64,000 nt of DNA from Echinococcus granulosus (GCF_000524195.1 NW_020170501.1:162550-226549), one strand, 5' to 3'; counted from the stretch's first letter, positions 1 through 11,145 are shown. Notes: generated by a model not told the origin, from the sequence alone. Translations and numbers: made by a program.

Positions 1-1340
1 ATAGTCCTCTCGTGTCAAAAAAGGTACACAAAGACGAGAAGAAGACCAACAGGCAGGCTGTCAAACCAATCGGATCGCAGAGGATAGCAATACTGATATC
101 AGAGCAACACGTATTGGGCAATAAGTCGAATTGGGCGGTAAATAGTTTTAAACAGCTGTGCAATGCTAGGAGAGAGGTCTTGCAAGAGTTGAACGTCAGT
201 TGATTTATGTAATCAACTTGGAGCCAGTAAGTGAAATTTTAATTTTGATATAACTCGACAAAGTTCCTACTTATTTTAAATCAGTAGCGTTTCTAGTCAC
301 TGCATCCTGTAAATTACCCATTGGAAAAAGCGAACTTTGTTTTAGCTTTACTAAAGCCCACATCCCTTTTCTATCATTCCCACCTGCTGGTTTTTAATTC
401 TCTAATCAAGCCCTGTGTAGAGTTGTGGCAATTTGCCTCCGAAATGTTAAAGGTGTTTTATCAGTTTGCTAAGCTAATATCACCCTCCGTATTGGTCCTA
501 CTTCACAAATGAAGTGTCTTAATAGAAAAAAGCCTTTACTTACATTGACCGTTCATTTTTAAGTTATTTCTCTTAAACTTAGAATCCAATAATTTTAAAC
601 TCTACGCAAAACACCGTGCAAACGGTAGGTACACCTTGATTGATAAGTGCTTTATTACTATGGCATTGATTAGTACGCAGAGTGACTGGCAAGGTTATGC
701 TAATTTTAACTCCATCATCTTTTGCTCATCTTATTTTTTTTCAGGTTCCAGACATATTCTTACTTTTGTTTCAGGACTCACTTAACTGATCGTCTTCTTT
801 TGGGAGAAAAAATTCTTTTCTTTTCCCAGCTGTGTCTTCTCTGTTCGATGCAAATTAGCCAATGAGACTTTGAGGCAAGGAAGTACAAGGGACAAATGAA
901 ATTTAGTTGTTAGACTCAGCACCAAAGATACTGCTTATGAATAATATGCTGTGCTTTAATCTGCTCTGCAAGCAACTTGTAAATTCGTCGAAGATGCCAC
1001 TTTTAAACTCTTGAAAATCTTGCAAATTGAGGAGTTAGTCATCCCTTTAAAAGTCATTATATCCAATGGAAAAATTTAGCCAAAATTTCCGACCGTGGAT
1101 AGTTTTTTAAGCACATATTAAACCCAATTTTTTGATTGGACAAGGGGCCAACCAATAGAAGAACAGGAACGTTCCCAAATAGCTGAAAAGCAAATTTAGT
1201 TTATGGGTAGGTACTTTTGAATCCTTTCAAAGTATTAGGAGCGTTCTAACCTAATGACACAAGTTGTGAATCACCCCGAGTTCCAATCAGATCATAAAAG
1301 TGTCAGACGCACACAAGATTTGAGCACTCATTCTCTAGAC
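1..1340. other. left-edge region upstream of the array, no gene resolved
   Basis: A short plus-strand frame (12-203) begins with lysine-rich residues and ends in TGA. It could be the last exon of a gene cut by the window edge, but it does not resemble any exon of the array to its right. The rest is AT-rich. From about 1,120 on, several ATTGG/CCAAT pentamers appear in both orientations (near 1,135, 1,152 and 1,285), probably the distal part of the copy 1 promoter. Confidence 0.35.
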
Positions 1341-1342
1341 AG

Positions 1343-1399
1343 CCAATCAAAGTGTTGAGTGTCTTGCCAATCAGAGAGTTAATAGAATTATCTATAAAA
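1343..1399 (+). promoter_or_regulatory. CCAAT/TATA promoter of array copy 1
   Basis: CCAAT boxes lie at 1343-1347 and 1367-1371 and a TATAAAA box at 1393-1399, 42 bases before the ATG. The near CCAAT starts 26 bases before the TATA. The same layout is seen at copies 2, 4 and 5. Confidence 0.7.
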
Positions 1400-1440
1400 T
1401 AAGGCCTTTCACCATGTAAAGAATAGACAGTTTGATTCAG

Positions 1441-2318
1441 ATGGCGAAGAAGGAGGCAAAACCAAAGGAGAAGAAAGAGAAGAAAGATAAGAAGGACAAG
1501 AAAGATAAGAAGGACAAGAAAGACAAGAAAAACGATAAGGGTAAGAGCAGTAGAAGTGACAAGAAGGTCACCCGGGAAACCCAACGCCTGGAGGTATCAA
1601 TATGTGGGCATCCCGATGTCGTAGATATGTACATGGTAAAGGTAAGTCCACTTATTGCTTTTGCTTACCTCACTTGTGGATCCTACAGAGCAGCGATTTG
1701 AATGCCGTGATAGATAGCTACCAAATAGACATTGATCCAGATCCTGGCACCAATGCAGAAGGCCAAGTGATTGATACAGAAGCTGATCTCTTTCTGTGTG
1801 TCTACGATGTACGCAATCGGAAAACAGTTGATTTCCTCAAATCAAAGGTAAATGGTCCTTTGCAATCTCACCTATCTCATTCTAGGTTTTACCAGAGGTC
1901 AAGAATTTGAATAAGAAAATGGCGATTGCTGGATTGGGGCTGGAGTATAGAATGGGCGGACGCGATGAACTCGCTGATATGGGAACTGCTTCCTCATTGG
2001 CTAAACAGTACGGGTGTCGAGGTGCCGAGCTAATCTACTGTGAAGGTGTAAGTTCCCCCATCTCCCTTTGTGATAGTTTTTTTTGTCTACCGCTAAAATT
2101 AATGTGCTTACACGCTTTTTACCCTCTTTTTGTAGGAACAGCTGGCAGCTGGAACATTTTCGCTGTACGCAGCATCGAATCCAGAGAAATACAATAAAGA
2201 CACTGAAGAAAAGACGGAGGAGGGGGGCGATAAAAAGAAAAAGAAGGATAAGAAAGACAAGAAGGATAAGAAAGATAAAAAGGATAAGAAGGAAAAGAAG
2301 AAGAAAGAGAAGAAGTAG
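1441..2318 (+). CDS. array copy 1: lysine-rich Ras-fold-like pseudoGTPase
   Basis: Four exons, all joined in phase 0: 1441-1641, 1689-1847, 1886-2047 and 2136-2318, giving 234 residues. Residues 1-48 are mostly Lys/Asp/Glu repeats. The core starts with a beta strand ending in CGHPD, followed by PDPGTN, the strand ADLFLCVYDV, then MAIAGLGLEY, SLAKQYGC and AAGTFSLYAA. In order these resemble Ras strands beta1, G3, beta4, beta5, helix alpha4 and helix alpha5. The residues that bind nucleotide are gone: no GKS in the P-loop, no NKxD, no SAK. The tail is again KDKK repeats and there is no CAAX box. The family assignment is my inference from pattern order. A function as a scaffold, or in binding acidic lipid or nucleic acid, is only a guess. 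Confidence 0.8.
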
Positions 2319-3253
2319 TAGGAATGATCTAGCATTTGTAAACTGTCAACTCCTATCATCTTCCCCTGACCCTTCACCAGCCTCCGCCATCTGCTGCGCT
2401 CGAACGTACCTGTCAGTTTGTCCACCTGTAATGCCATTCTGTCATTCCTGCAATCTAACCATTAACTCATCTCTTTGCTGCTCCAAGTGGCGCACTTCAA
2501 AACTTCTTTTCAAGAGGCTTATCACTTGCCCACTTTTTCGATTTTTATCTTAAAGACCGCTTTGTGGGCATCACTTGAGATTTATCACCGGTACCTTATA
2601 TATATGTATTATGTATTCTTACACATAAATCCCTACAAGATCTCCAAAACATCGCTTCTTGCTTGGAGAGGGCTTTCCAGAGGGACGTGGCCAGGCAGAG
2701 GGTTACACCAGAACCAGTCCTTGCTGTCATATCTCTTCCATATTTTTTGATCGACAGTAGTAATGGAACACCTTACTTCTCTCTTATGCCTAAAAGAAAC
2801 ATACGCGGTTAAAATGTGACATTGATGGACACGTAGTTATTTACAGCTAGGCGCACGCTCCCGAGGAATTGTTTTAGTTAATCTCATTTAACAACACAAC
2901 ATGATGCAATCAAATTTTAATTAAAAAATGACCCATTTAGAGAGGTTTTGCAATTTTGGTCAAAATTTATAACTCGAATAGCATAAATTTGGGCATTATC
3001 TTTTGATTGGCCAAGAAAGTGACCAATCGCAGAGTGGGTCCAGTACCCAATGGGAGTGTTGCATCGGACTAGAGGGAAGGGACTAGAAATTTGTGCAACC
3101 TTTTCAACAATTTTGCCGGCATAATGAACACATGCGCCTGATAGGAGAGGCAAGTAGACATCCAATCAACTCATGTCACTAGTATGTGGACATACACACA
3201 TACAAAATGCGAGCAAAAGAAGCAAAATACCAATTAGAAAGGTGCATGATTTG

Positions 3254-3286
3254 CCAATCGGAAAGCAAGTTTATTGACCTATAAAG
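3254..3286 (+). promoter_or_regulatory. CCAAT/TATA promoter of array copy 2
   Basis: CCAAT at 3254-3258 and TATAAAG at 3280-3286, start-to-start spacing 26 bases, 42 bases before the ATG. The distance to the ATG equals that of copy 1. Confidence 0.7.
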
Positions 3287-3327
3287 TAGAGCACTTGGCT
3301 CTCTAAAGGTCAGGTAGTTCATTTCAA

Positions 3328-4109
3328 ATGCCAAAGAAGGAGAAGTCAAAGAAGGAAAAACAGGACAAGAGTAGCTCCCACGAGAAGAATTCAAGTCGCA
3401 AGACTTTACATTTGTATGTGACAGTTTGTGGCGATCCCCAGGCTATAGAATTGTTTACGAGAAAGGTAAGTGTGATTGTGTTGTCTGTGGGCTCAATTAC
3501 TTTTTCGCTACAGAACTCCGAATTGAATACTTTAATAGACAAGTATCAAGTGTTTATTAACAGCGAGCCTGGAAATGATGGTAGTGGCAGAGTGATAGAG
3601 GGAGAAGCTGATTTCTTCCTCTGCGTCTACGACATATGCAATCGCAAATCAGTGGATTTCCTCAAGAATAAGGTATACCTCTAGGGAATTGCCTCATTAG
3701 CTGGCTTATAGGTGATGAACGTGGTGAATGGCTTAAAGCGGCCCATTGGTGTTGCCGGATTGGGACTGGAGTATAGAACGCGTGGAGGTAAAGAGCTCGC
3801 CGACGTTGGCACTGCTGCTGCATTGGCTAAACAATATGGATGTAAAGGCACTGAGCTTGTCTCCTGCGATGCAGTAAGTACTTCTTTCCTCCACCTCCGG
3901 TCCCACCTCTTCTTTACCATGATTAATGGCCCTGTTTAACCTTTGATGTGTAATAGAGACAAATGGCGGCTGGAACATTCGCTCTGTATGCAGCTACAAT
4001 GCCAGAAAAGTTTAACGCTAACCCAGACAGTAAAGAAGGAGGAGAAGAAGGGGAAGAAGAAAAGAAAAAGAAGAAAAGTGGAAAGAAATCAAAGAAAGAG
4101 AAGAATTGA
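3328..4109 (+). CDS. array copy 2: lysine-rich Ras-fold-like pseudoGTPase
   Basis: Exons 3328-3465, 3514-3672, 3712-3873 and 3957-4109, all phase 0, encode 203 residues. Exons 2 and 3 have exactly the same lengths (159 and 162) as in copies 1, 3, 4 and 5, so only the lysine-rich first and last exons vary. The core shows VCGDPQAIELF where a P-loop would be, EPGNDG at the G3 position, ADFFLCVYDI (beta4), VAGLGLEY in place of NKxD, ALAKQYGC, then CDA and MAAGTFALYAA. The tail is GKKSKKEKN. No signal peptide or membrane segment is visible, so a cytosolic or nuclear protein is likely. Confidence 0.8.
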
Positions 4110-6140
4110 AAACTCTTCTATGTCCCTCATTTACACTCTTGATCCGTTTAACACCTTCCGCTTGTCAATTGTTCTTTTAATCTGTCTTCCTGTTACCTCA
4201 CCTCACCTCCCCCCCTAGTGTCTTTATTTGACCAATTTTAGGAAGCATAAATCTATAGCTAAAGCAAAAATGTTTTGTTTAAGTCCTCAACATCTTCCCT
4301 TCTTAAAAATGAAGGAACAGAAGGTGGATTTCAAATTTACTATAAAAGGTATTTACATTAATTTTTAGAGGAGCCTTTTAACTTCGGTGATTAGTTTATG
4401 CGTGTGCAACTAGAGAAGACAAAAGCCTTGGTAGGGTTTCACATGCCACCCACGTAACAAATGTGTGCCACAGTGCCTCGGGTGGTATTGGCACAATACA
4501 GGGGCTTTCAGCCCAACAATACGCAATTCGATTGGCTTCAATAAAAAGAACAGTTACTGAATAGCTAGAGAAGAGAGAGAATGCAGGCTGTCTAATCAAC
4601 CAATTTGTTTACTTTTATTAGAACATTCCTAGGCGCGGTTAGGACTTAATGTTGAAGCTGCAAGATCGGTGATTCCTATGGAGACTTAGGACAGTGTTGA
4701 AGGCTCACAAGGGCCTGAAAAATTAGGTCGCCCGTAACGTGAAACGTCAAACTCTAAGTTGAGGAGATACACCACTTTTAGCTAAAAAGAATAAGATTGA
4801 GTCCCTACGGAACCATTGCATGGATCCCATGGTGGTCCATAACCTCTCCAAAAGTTGACATTTAACTTTGAGAAGGCTTAAAAAGTGGTGTCTTTAGATT
4901 ATCTACCCAATTCATAGTACTATTTGACTGATTAAGATTAACCTCAGCAGTTTCACAATAGTTGTGGCCAAGTAGAGTATTGTAAGCAAAAATCTTTGGC
5001 TTTTGTTTCTGCAAAAGTGGACAATCTGATTGGACAACTTGATCAGTTTCTAATTGGGCGTAGCCTTGACCAATCAGTAGAAGGTACAAAGGGTGTGGCG
5101 ATTAATGTCCAATCAAAAGCATTTGCTTGATTCGTGTACATGAAAGTCAACTCAGTTAATACCTTAGAGAAGTAGTATTTGTAAAGAGGCCTGTTCTTGT
5201 TATAGTAGAGAAAATACGCATTTTACTTTTTGGTGGAGAAAGATCAACTCTGCTCGCATTGTGTCAAAGTCTGCAACGTTGCAAGCTGTTGAAGTAGTCT
5301 AGTGGACAACCTCAGAATATATGACAGACTATCAAAGATACCAGGTCAACACCCTACGCCAGATTCAGAATGAGGGTTCATCCTCTTCCCTATGGGCACC
5401 TCACGTATCGTGCTCTCCTTCAGACATCCATCATTATGGCAGCAACACAGGCGAGCATCTGCTTGAAATCATTCTGTGGCTTGAGGTGGTAGACACAAAG
5501 TCAGGAGCAACTAGAGCCACCGAAAGCACAGATCAGACGGCGTGTACACATCTTTGTGGAAGATGTGACCATGCTCTCAATAAATACCTAGACGAACCTA
5601 CTACCCACTGCATTTCCCCAGCATAATGTTGCCATCATTACCTTTTGAGGTGAGACGTTCTTCAGAATGATACTTACAAGGTCAGAAACTCCAATTGGTG
5701 CCTCGGGGATTATAATTGAAGCAAGCCAATTTCTTACGGCATGAAGGGGAGCAAAAACGAGTAAAAAAGTGTGTTCTTCCCCTTTAAAAAATCGTATTTG
5801 AGCCTTTTAGTGCCTTTAAATGCATTTAATTTCACTCCATCAGGGTTGAGCACAAATGTCTGACTTCTAAGTTGGACACTCGTCAACTCCCTTTCTGATT
5901 GGGTGACAGGTTAACCAATTAAAACGCCTCATTCTCCATTAATTAAGGCGTCCATTTTTGAGGAGAGGTAAATGCTTTTTGAATAAAATTTACTCGATTT
6001 CAAGTTAAACATGGATAGCAGCATACTGCTTAAAGACTAAAGGAAAAGCATAGGAGTCAAACGAGGGTAGATCCAATTAGGGGCCTATCATGGGGTCTTA
6101 CACGGACACGCACATAAGGTGCGAATGAAATTAAGGAAAA
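4110..6140. other. spacer between copies 2 and 3
   Basis: This 2-kb spacer is longer than most others in the array. Apart from the decayed element described separately (about 5230-5640), it holds a CCAAT-type cluster at about 4990-5130 with at least four CCAAT/ATTGG sites but no array gene after it. Single CCAAT boxes lie near 4530 and 4600. No array exon was found here, so a lost copy is possible but unproven. Confidence 0.45.
5230..5640 (+). pseudogene. decayed gene-derived element, forward copy
   Basis: This stretch is similar to the reverse complement of about 8400-7980. Shared blocks include the CATTGTGTCAAAG motif (5250-5270), TTCAGACATCCATCA (about 5425-5440) and TCAGGAGCAACTA (about 5500-5515). 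A frame at 5321-5626 remains open and contains SDIHHYGSNTGEHLLE, matching SDIHQCGSHAGKYLRE in the reverse copy. The two differ by many substitutions and indels. I do not recognise the protein. It may be a dispersed repeat or a duplicated host gene remnant. Confidence 0.5.
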
Positions 6141-6197
6141 CCAATCAGTGAATTTAGAGATCCATCAATCATTGTTAGTGAGATGGACTATATAAAG
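6141..6197 (+). promoter_or_regulatory. CCAAT/TATA promoter of array copy 3
   Basis: CCAAT at 6141-6145 and TATAAAG at 6191-6197. The spacing here is 50 bases, as at copy 6, instead of 25-26 at the other copies. Confidence 0.65.
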
Positions 6198-6237
6198 GAG
6201 ACATAAACTTAATGCAGTCGGAGGTGATAACTTTCTC

Positions 6238-7074
6238 ATGGTGAAGAAAGAGAAGAAGGCAAAGGGAAAGAAATTGAAAATGGAGAAGAAGTTGAAGTCA
6301 GGAAAGGGTGGAAAAAGTGACAAAGAAAATGGGCGCAGTAAGAAGCCTAGTGGTGAGACAATACGGTTGTACGTGGCCGTGTGTGGTGATCCTCAAGCCG
6401 TCGATTTATTCATGAAGAAGGCAAGTCTGTGATAATTTTAGTCTCATTACAACATTTTTTTGACAGAACGGTGACTTGAATGTGGCTGTAGACAAGTATC
6501 AGGTGATACTTGACGCTAATCCGGGCAATGATTCGAATGGTAAAGTGGTTATCAAAGGAGCTGACTTCTTTTTGTGTGTCTACGACGTTTGTGATCGCAG
6601 GACAGTGGGGTTCCTTAAGAAAAAGGTGAGTTGATTTGAGTAGCTTTAACCACCTATTTGAAGGTCATTCCAGAGGTCAAAGCAATGAACAAGAAGATGG
6701 CAATTGCTGGATTGGGTTTGGAATGTAGGGGCAGTGGAGGAAAAGGTGAGACTGAGATAGGCACGGCTGCACAATTGGCCAGTTTTTATGGATGCAAGGG
6801 CACTGAACTCATCTGCTGTGATGGGGTGAGTAGTCTCCACCCCCGCCTCCCTCCCTCTATAACACTTTGGTTTCTTCTCCACTATGATTGTTCTCTCCCC
6901 TTCCATTTTGCCTTCTTCTAGCATCAAATGGCAGCAGGCACATTCTCACTTTACACAGCTACGTGTCCGGAGAAATTTAAGGAGATTAGGCAATTAATTG
7001 TAGACCGAACCGAGGAAGACAGTAAGGAGGAGACGTCAAAGCAGGAGAAGACGAAGAAGGTAAAGAAAAAATAA
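6238..7074 (+). CDS. array copy 3: lysine-rich Ras-fold-like pseudoGTPase
   Basis: Exons 6238-6420, 6467-6625, 6664-6825 and 6922-7074 (218 residues, all phase 0). Intron 1 begins GCAAGT, a GC-AG intron, where copies 1, 2, 4 and 6 have GT. The core reads VCGDPQAVDLFMKK, then NPGNDSNGK, ADFFLCVYDV, MAIAGLGLE, ASFYGCKGTELICCDG and MAAGTFSLYTA. The lysine-rich start (first ~36 residues) and the tail of the last ~25 residues (Glu/Lys then VKKK) frame the core. Both neighbouring spacers contain a decayed element in opposite orientation. Same family and same caveats as copy 1. Confidence 0.8.
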
Positions 7075-7339
7075 GAATTTTGGGTTTTTTTTCTCCTCCT
7101 CCTCCTCCTCCTTCTACGTATCATCCTCCAATCTACCAACCTGTTGACAATATTTGATGCCTCCACTTCAACTGCCGTCAAATGTCTTATCGCTGAAAAC
7201 CGAGTGAAAGGCTCTTTGTGTGTGTCAGTGTGTGTTTGTTCCTAAAACCTTAGCTTTGGGGGAGAGAGGGGATATATTTATGGAAGACAAGTAGTTATTC
7301 TTTCGCTGGGTTCCTCACCTGCATTTTTTACGCCTCTTT

Positions 7340-8400
7340 GTATTACCGGTCCGCACCAAGAATTACCAACCATCGAGGTTCCTCTTGGGAGTCCAGCCTG
7401 GTGTAGGTCATTTGGAATGAGATCTCACCTTCAGGGGTGATGTTGACAACACCCTTCTGTGTAATTGGCCTAGCACGGTCAAATCTTCCACTGAGGTGTA
7501 TATTCATCATCGCAGTCTTCCCTACTGTCTATAGAATATGCGCATTCTTGACAGACGTAGCCACTGAAGCTTCGTCAGCGATGATAGTGAATCGGCACTC
7601 CCATCCGCCACGTTGCTCTGATGGCGAGGTAAAGGAACGCCTCCGCCATTGTCGCATGTAATGCTGTAGACCAGAGAATTCTAGGCGCCCTGTTTACAAC
7701 CACGCCTTCAACTCGGCGCATCACTGAACTCACAATCCTGGAGGTCAAAGTGCGGAGGTGTTTTCGTTGACGCCAAGGATGCGTCGACTTGGAAGAAGTT
7801 GTCAACATGTGGTGTAGGTGAAAGCTAAAGCTCACTGTTTGGACAGATTGAATGGTCGTTTGTAGAACATTACTTGATAGGCGGCTCATTATGACTTTGA
7901 TGCATTTGGGCTGTGTTCTGTGGATATACCGCCGTCACAGTCAAAATCCTTGCGGTTAGCTGCACGATCTTACTGGAAGCCCTTCCGTGAGTGAGAGTAG
8001 CACCGTCCATCTGTGCTTCCCATGATTAGTAGTTGCTCCTGAATTTATGTCTCCCACCTATGGCCATGAGATAGTTTCACGCAGATACTTGCCTGCGTGG
8101 CTGCCACATTGATGGATGTCTGAAGGGAAAGACGAAAAGGGCGTCTTCCACTAGGAATAGGACAGACTTGCATGCCAATCCCACTTATTGCTGCATGTGA
8201 CGTTGTCTCTTACTGGAACCAGGAGTTGCTTGTTGATCTACACACGGATTAAAGGATATGCGATAGTCTAATTCGTCTGTTCTGAGGTCGTCACCTAGAG
8301 TACTTCTACACTTTGACACAATGAGAGTGGAGTCGATCTTTCTCTACTATGAGCAGAAAGGTGTATTTGATCTCCAGTCCGACAGGTAGAAAACACTTAG
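7340..8400 (-). pseudogene. decayed gene-derived element, reverse copy
   Basis: Read on the minus strand, this is the longer relative of the 5230-5640 element. The similar part is about 8400-7980. Further 3', after a TATAG that looks like a splice acceptor, an open frame of about 60 codons runs from about 7526 to a TAA near 7346. It contains NITPEGEISFQMTYTRL and ends WLVILGADR, which looks like real protein. Upstream frames carry in-frame stops, so the whole is probably a decayed multi-exon gene or transposon-derived copy. No family was recognised. The CCAAT cluster at 8463-8580 lies where its promoter would be. Confidence 0.45.
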
Positions 8401-8462
8401 CGAGTGCTACTTCTCTGAGGCCTCTGTCGATTTAGCAATTATGTATACAATTCGATCGTATG

Positions 8463-8580
8463 TTTCTGATTGGCTATTAATTGGGCACGCCCTATATACC
8501 TTCTGTTGATTGGTCAGGGCCACCCAATCAGAAACTGACCACGTTGCCCAATCTGACTGGCCGCTTGGTCCAACCAATAA
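8463..8580. promoter_or_regulatory. dense CCAAT cluster, both orientations
   Basis: Five to six CCAAT/ATTGG pentamers are packed into about 120 bases (near 8469, 8480, 8512, 8525, 8549 and 8575). The cluster sits between the start side of the decayed minus-strand element and array copy 4 on the plus strand. It could have been a shared bidirectional promoter. Confidence 0.45.
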
Positions 8581-8768
8581 ATTAATTCCTTTTTTGTTAT
8601 TTTTTTCCTGAAATTTCCTGCCTGGTTAAAAAGCACTGCTAGAATAAGGCGATCCACAGTGATCATTCGTATCTGCTCGTAAACTAAAAAGACAGACAGA
8701 TAGACGCGCGCCGAAAGATTTTGCCATAACTTCGTAGTAGGAGACAATGAAAGATCGCAAATCATCTT

Positions 8769-8800
8769 CCCAATCAGATTAATTGGGATAAAATATAAAA
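8769..8800 (+). promoter_or_regulatory. CCAAT/TATA promoter of array copy 4
   Basis: CCAAT at 8769-8773 and TATAAAA at 8794-8800 (spacing 25), 40 bases before the ATG at 8840. The promoter looks intact although the coding sequence is broken. Confidence 0.6.
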
Positions 8801-8839
8801 GGGGCAACAAATGTGTAAGTTACAAATAGTGTGGTCGTA

Positions 8840-9613
8840 ATGCTGAGGAGAGAGAAGCTCGTGAAGGAGGTGAAGAGCGATAAATATCGCAAGGTAGGTA
8901 AAAATAAGCAGGGTGATGCGAATTCCAAACTAGAAGTCAAATTGGGAGAAGCTTTGCTTAAATGTGACAGTGTGTGGCAGTCCGCAGGTTATGAATTTGT
9001 TAATGCAAAAAGTAAGTCTATGTGTGCAGTGAATCCCCTCGAAACTCTCCTCCCCCTTCTTTACAGAACGGTGAATTGAATGCTGCGGTAAATAAGTATC
9101 AGGTGCAGATTTACGCTGATCCTGGAAATGATCGGAATGGTAAATTATTTGGCATAGAAGCCGATCTTATCCTCTGTGTCTATGATATTTGCGACCGCGA
9201 GACAGTCGAGTTCCTCAGATACAGGGCACGTTAGTTTTGGGGGCATAACATGCCGGTTTTAAGGTCCTGCCACAAGTCAAAGAGTTGAACAAGACGATGG
9301 CGATTGCTGGATTGGGATTGGAATGTCGAGGCGGTGGTAGATGCGGCGACACTGGGATAGGAACAGCTGCTCAACTGGCTAGGTTCTACGGATGTAGAGG
9401 CACTGAGCTTATCAGCTGTGACGGAGTGAGTAGTCACCGTTTCATCTCTGAAAACAGAAATTTTGTCATTAATCCACTTTTCTTGCCATCTTCTAGCAAC
9501 AAATGGCAGCTGGCATATTCTCACTTTATGCGGCTGCGTGTCCGGAGAGGTTCAAGGAAGTTAATGAAGTCCCAGATGAGGAAGAAAAGGAGCACTGGAG
9601 GAAGAAGATGTAA
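8840..9613 (+). pseudogene. array copy 4: frameshifted Ras-fold-like gene
   Basis: By alignment with its sisters the exons are 8840-9011, 9067-9225, 9264-9425 and 9497-9613. The lysine-rich start is in one frame. The P-loop-like segment (VTVCGSPQ) lies in another, and that second frame has an in-frame TAG upstream. A 2-base deletion or 1-base insertion near 8957 explains this. Exons 2-4 keep normal lengths (159, 162) and phase. Intron 2 starts with GC (9226). The last exon is shorter and lacks the polylysine tail, ending HWRKKM. It is either a recent pseudogene or carries an assembly error at 8957. The downstream exons are well preserved, so decay would be young. Confidence 0.7.
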
Positions 9614-10213
9614 TAAGGGAGATTTTGTTTTCCCTTCAATAACCTCACTTCAACATGTCTGTCCTCCTCCATCTTTCTCTAGTATTAACCGATTCTTCTT
9701 CTCCCTCTTTTTTGACTTCCAGGGACCTAGTAGTCCCCAGGACTTAGGAACAGGATCTCTTTACTCCACAGTCTTTGTCTCTGCTTCCCTCGAATGCAAA
9801 TATGGGAAAAGTGTGAGCCTAAGTACTCATCCCAATATTGCCAATCCCTTCTGAGTCCTTTCTTGTAACAAATGCGACACCCGTAAGGAGAGGTGTTTTG
9901 GTTTAATGGTTAGAAGTGTTGGAAGACCTTACACCTAAAAGAGACATCAAAATACTAGATTAAAACAAAGCCTTATAGGCAAATGCACCTCTCAATTCGT
10001 TGAGGTAGGAAAAAATGGCACAGAAGCCATCAAATTGCCCATTTTTCTCGCAGTTACACAAAATAGGTCACATGCTACTGAAATCGGGGGTTTAAAAATT
10101 AAGCAGTAAGGCGGAGCCAACCAAATTTTTGCATTAGGTCACACGGACATGCACACAAGAGGTGAGAAGAATAAGGTGAAATAAAAAATCCAATCAAAGA
10201 ACCAAGGGCTTTG

Positions 10214-10245
10214 CCAATCAGAAGGGAGTTGAATGACCTATAAAA
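10214..10245 (+). promoter_or_regulatory. CCAAT/TATA promoter of array copy 5
   Basis: CCAAT at 10214-10218 and TATAAAA at 10239-10245 (spacing 25), 39 bases before the ATG at 10284. An upstream in-frame ATG at 10233 overlaps the TATA box and so is unlikely to be in the mRNA. Confidence 0.65.
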
Positions 10246-10283
10246 AAGCAATCAAACCTGATGGGCAAGTAGTACACACTTTG

Positions 10284-11145
10284 ATGGCGCGAGGAATGAA
10301 AAACAAAGAGGCATCAAAGGAAAAGGCACCCAAAGAGAAATCTAAAGGCGACAAATCAAAGAAAGATAAGAAGGGGAAAAATAAAGGCGAATCACAATTG
10401 GAGGAGAAGAGGAAGCAACCAGTGGCTAGAAAGGCTACAAACTTGAGTATGAATGTCTGTGGTCATCCAAATGCCATTGAGATGTTTAAACAAAAGGCAA
10501 GCTTGATGTCTGTGACGCCTAATCTTGCAGGAAAATGAGTTGGATGTAGCTGTGGATGAATATCAGGTGAATTTTAATGTCAACCCCGGAAATGACAGTG
10601 ATGGCACGCTCTACAGTGGTGATGCTGACTTCTATCTTTGTGTCTACGACGTTCGGGATCCAAAAACTGTCCAATTTTTACAAAAAAATGTGATTTTTAA
10701 GGAGTTGTCTTAATCAATTTTGAGCTAGATTTTGCCAAATGTGAGGGCCTTGAATAAGGTGATGGCGGTGGCTGGTCTAGGGCTTGAGTATAGAAGTCGC
10801 GGAGGTCAAGATGGCGTCAGTATTGATACAGCCGGCCTACTTACCAGGCAGTTTAGATGCAAGGGGACTGAGCTCATCTACTGCGATGGAGTAAGCAGTC
10901 CTCTCTCCATCCTACTAGTCCCATTTTCCCAACAAAGGATTATTTTATGAGGCAATTTTTTACCACCTTTTTAGAAACAGTTGGCAGCAGGAGCGTTTTC
11001 TCTCTACGCTGCTGCAAATCCAACAATGTTCACCAAACCCACTGAAAAGGCAGAGGAGGTGAAAGAAGACGATGGCAAGAAGACGAAAAAGGAGAAGAAG
11101 GGCAAAGCAAAGAAGGAGAAACCCAAAAAGGAGAAGAAGAAATAA
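10284..11145 (+). CDS. array copy 5: lysine-rich Ras-fold-like pseudoGTPase
   Basis: Exons 10284-10496, 10531-10689, 10729-10890 and 10975-11145 (234 residues, phase 0). Intron 1 is only 34 bases and starts GCAAGC. The start was set at 10284 because the earlier ATG lies before the TATA box. The core carries VCGHPNAIEMF, NPGNDSDG, ADFYLCVYDV, AVAGLGLEY, RQFRCKGTELIYCDG and LAAGAFSLYAA. The first ~48 and last ~35 residues are dominated by Lys with Glu/Asp. As in its sisters, the GKS, NKxD and SAK residues of true GTPases are absent. Confidence 0.8.

Noticed and set aside
12..203. Short lysine-rich frame at the left edge as a seventh array copy
   Set aside because: Its sequence has none of the array core segments (no CGDPQ, FLCVYDV or AGLGLEY).
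1303..2437. Minus-strand open frames rich in Leu/Phe/Ser opposite the lysine-rich exons of array copy 1 (1303-1584, 1437-1634, 2108-2437)
   Set aside because: They are the reverse reading of AAG/AAA and GAT codons and have no splice or start context.
10233..10283. Upstream in-frame ATG of array copy 5
   Set aside because: It lies before and overlaps the TATA box, so it should not be transcribed.
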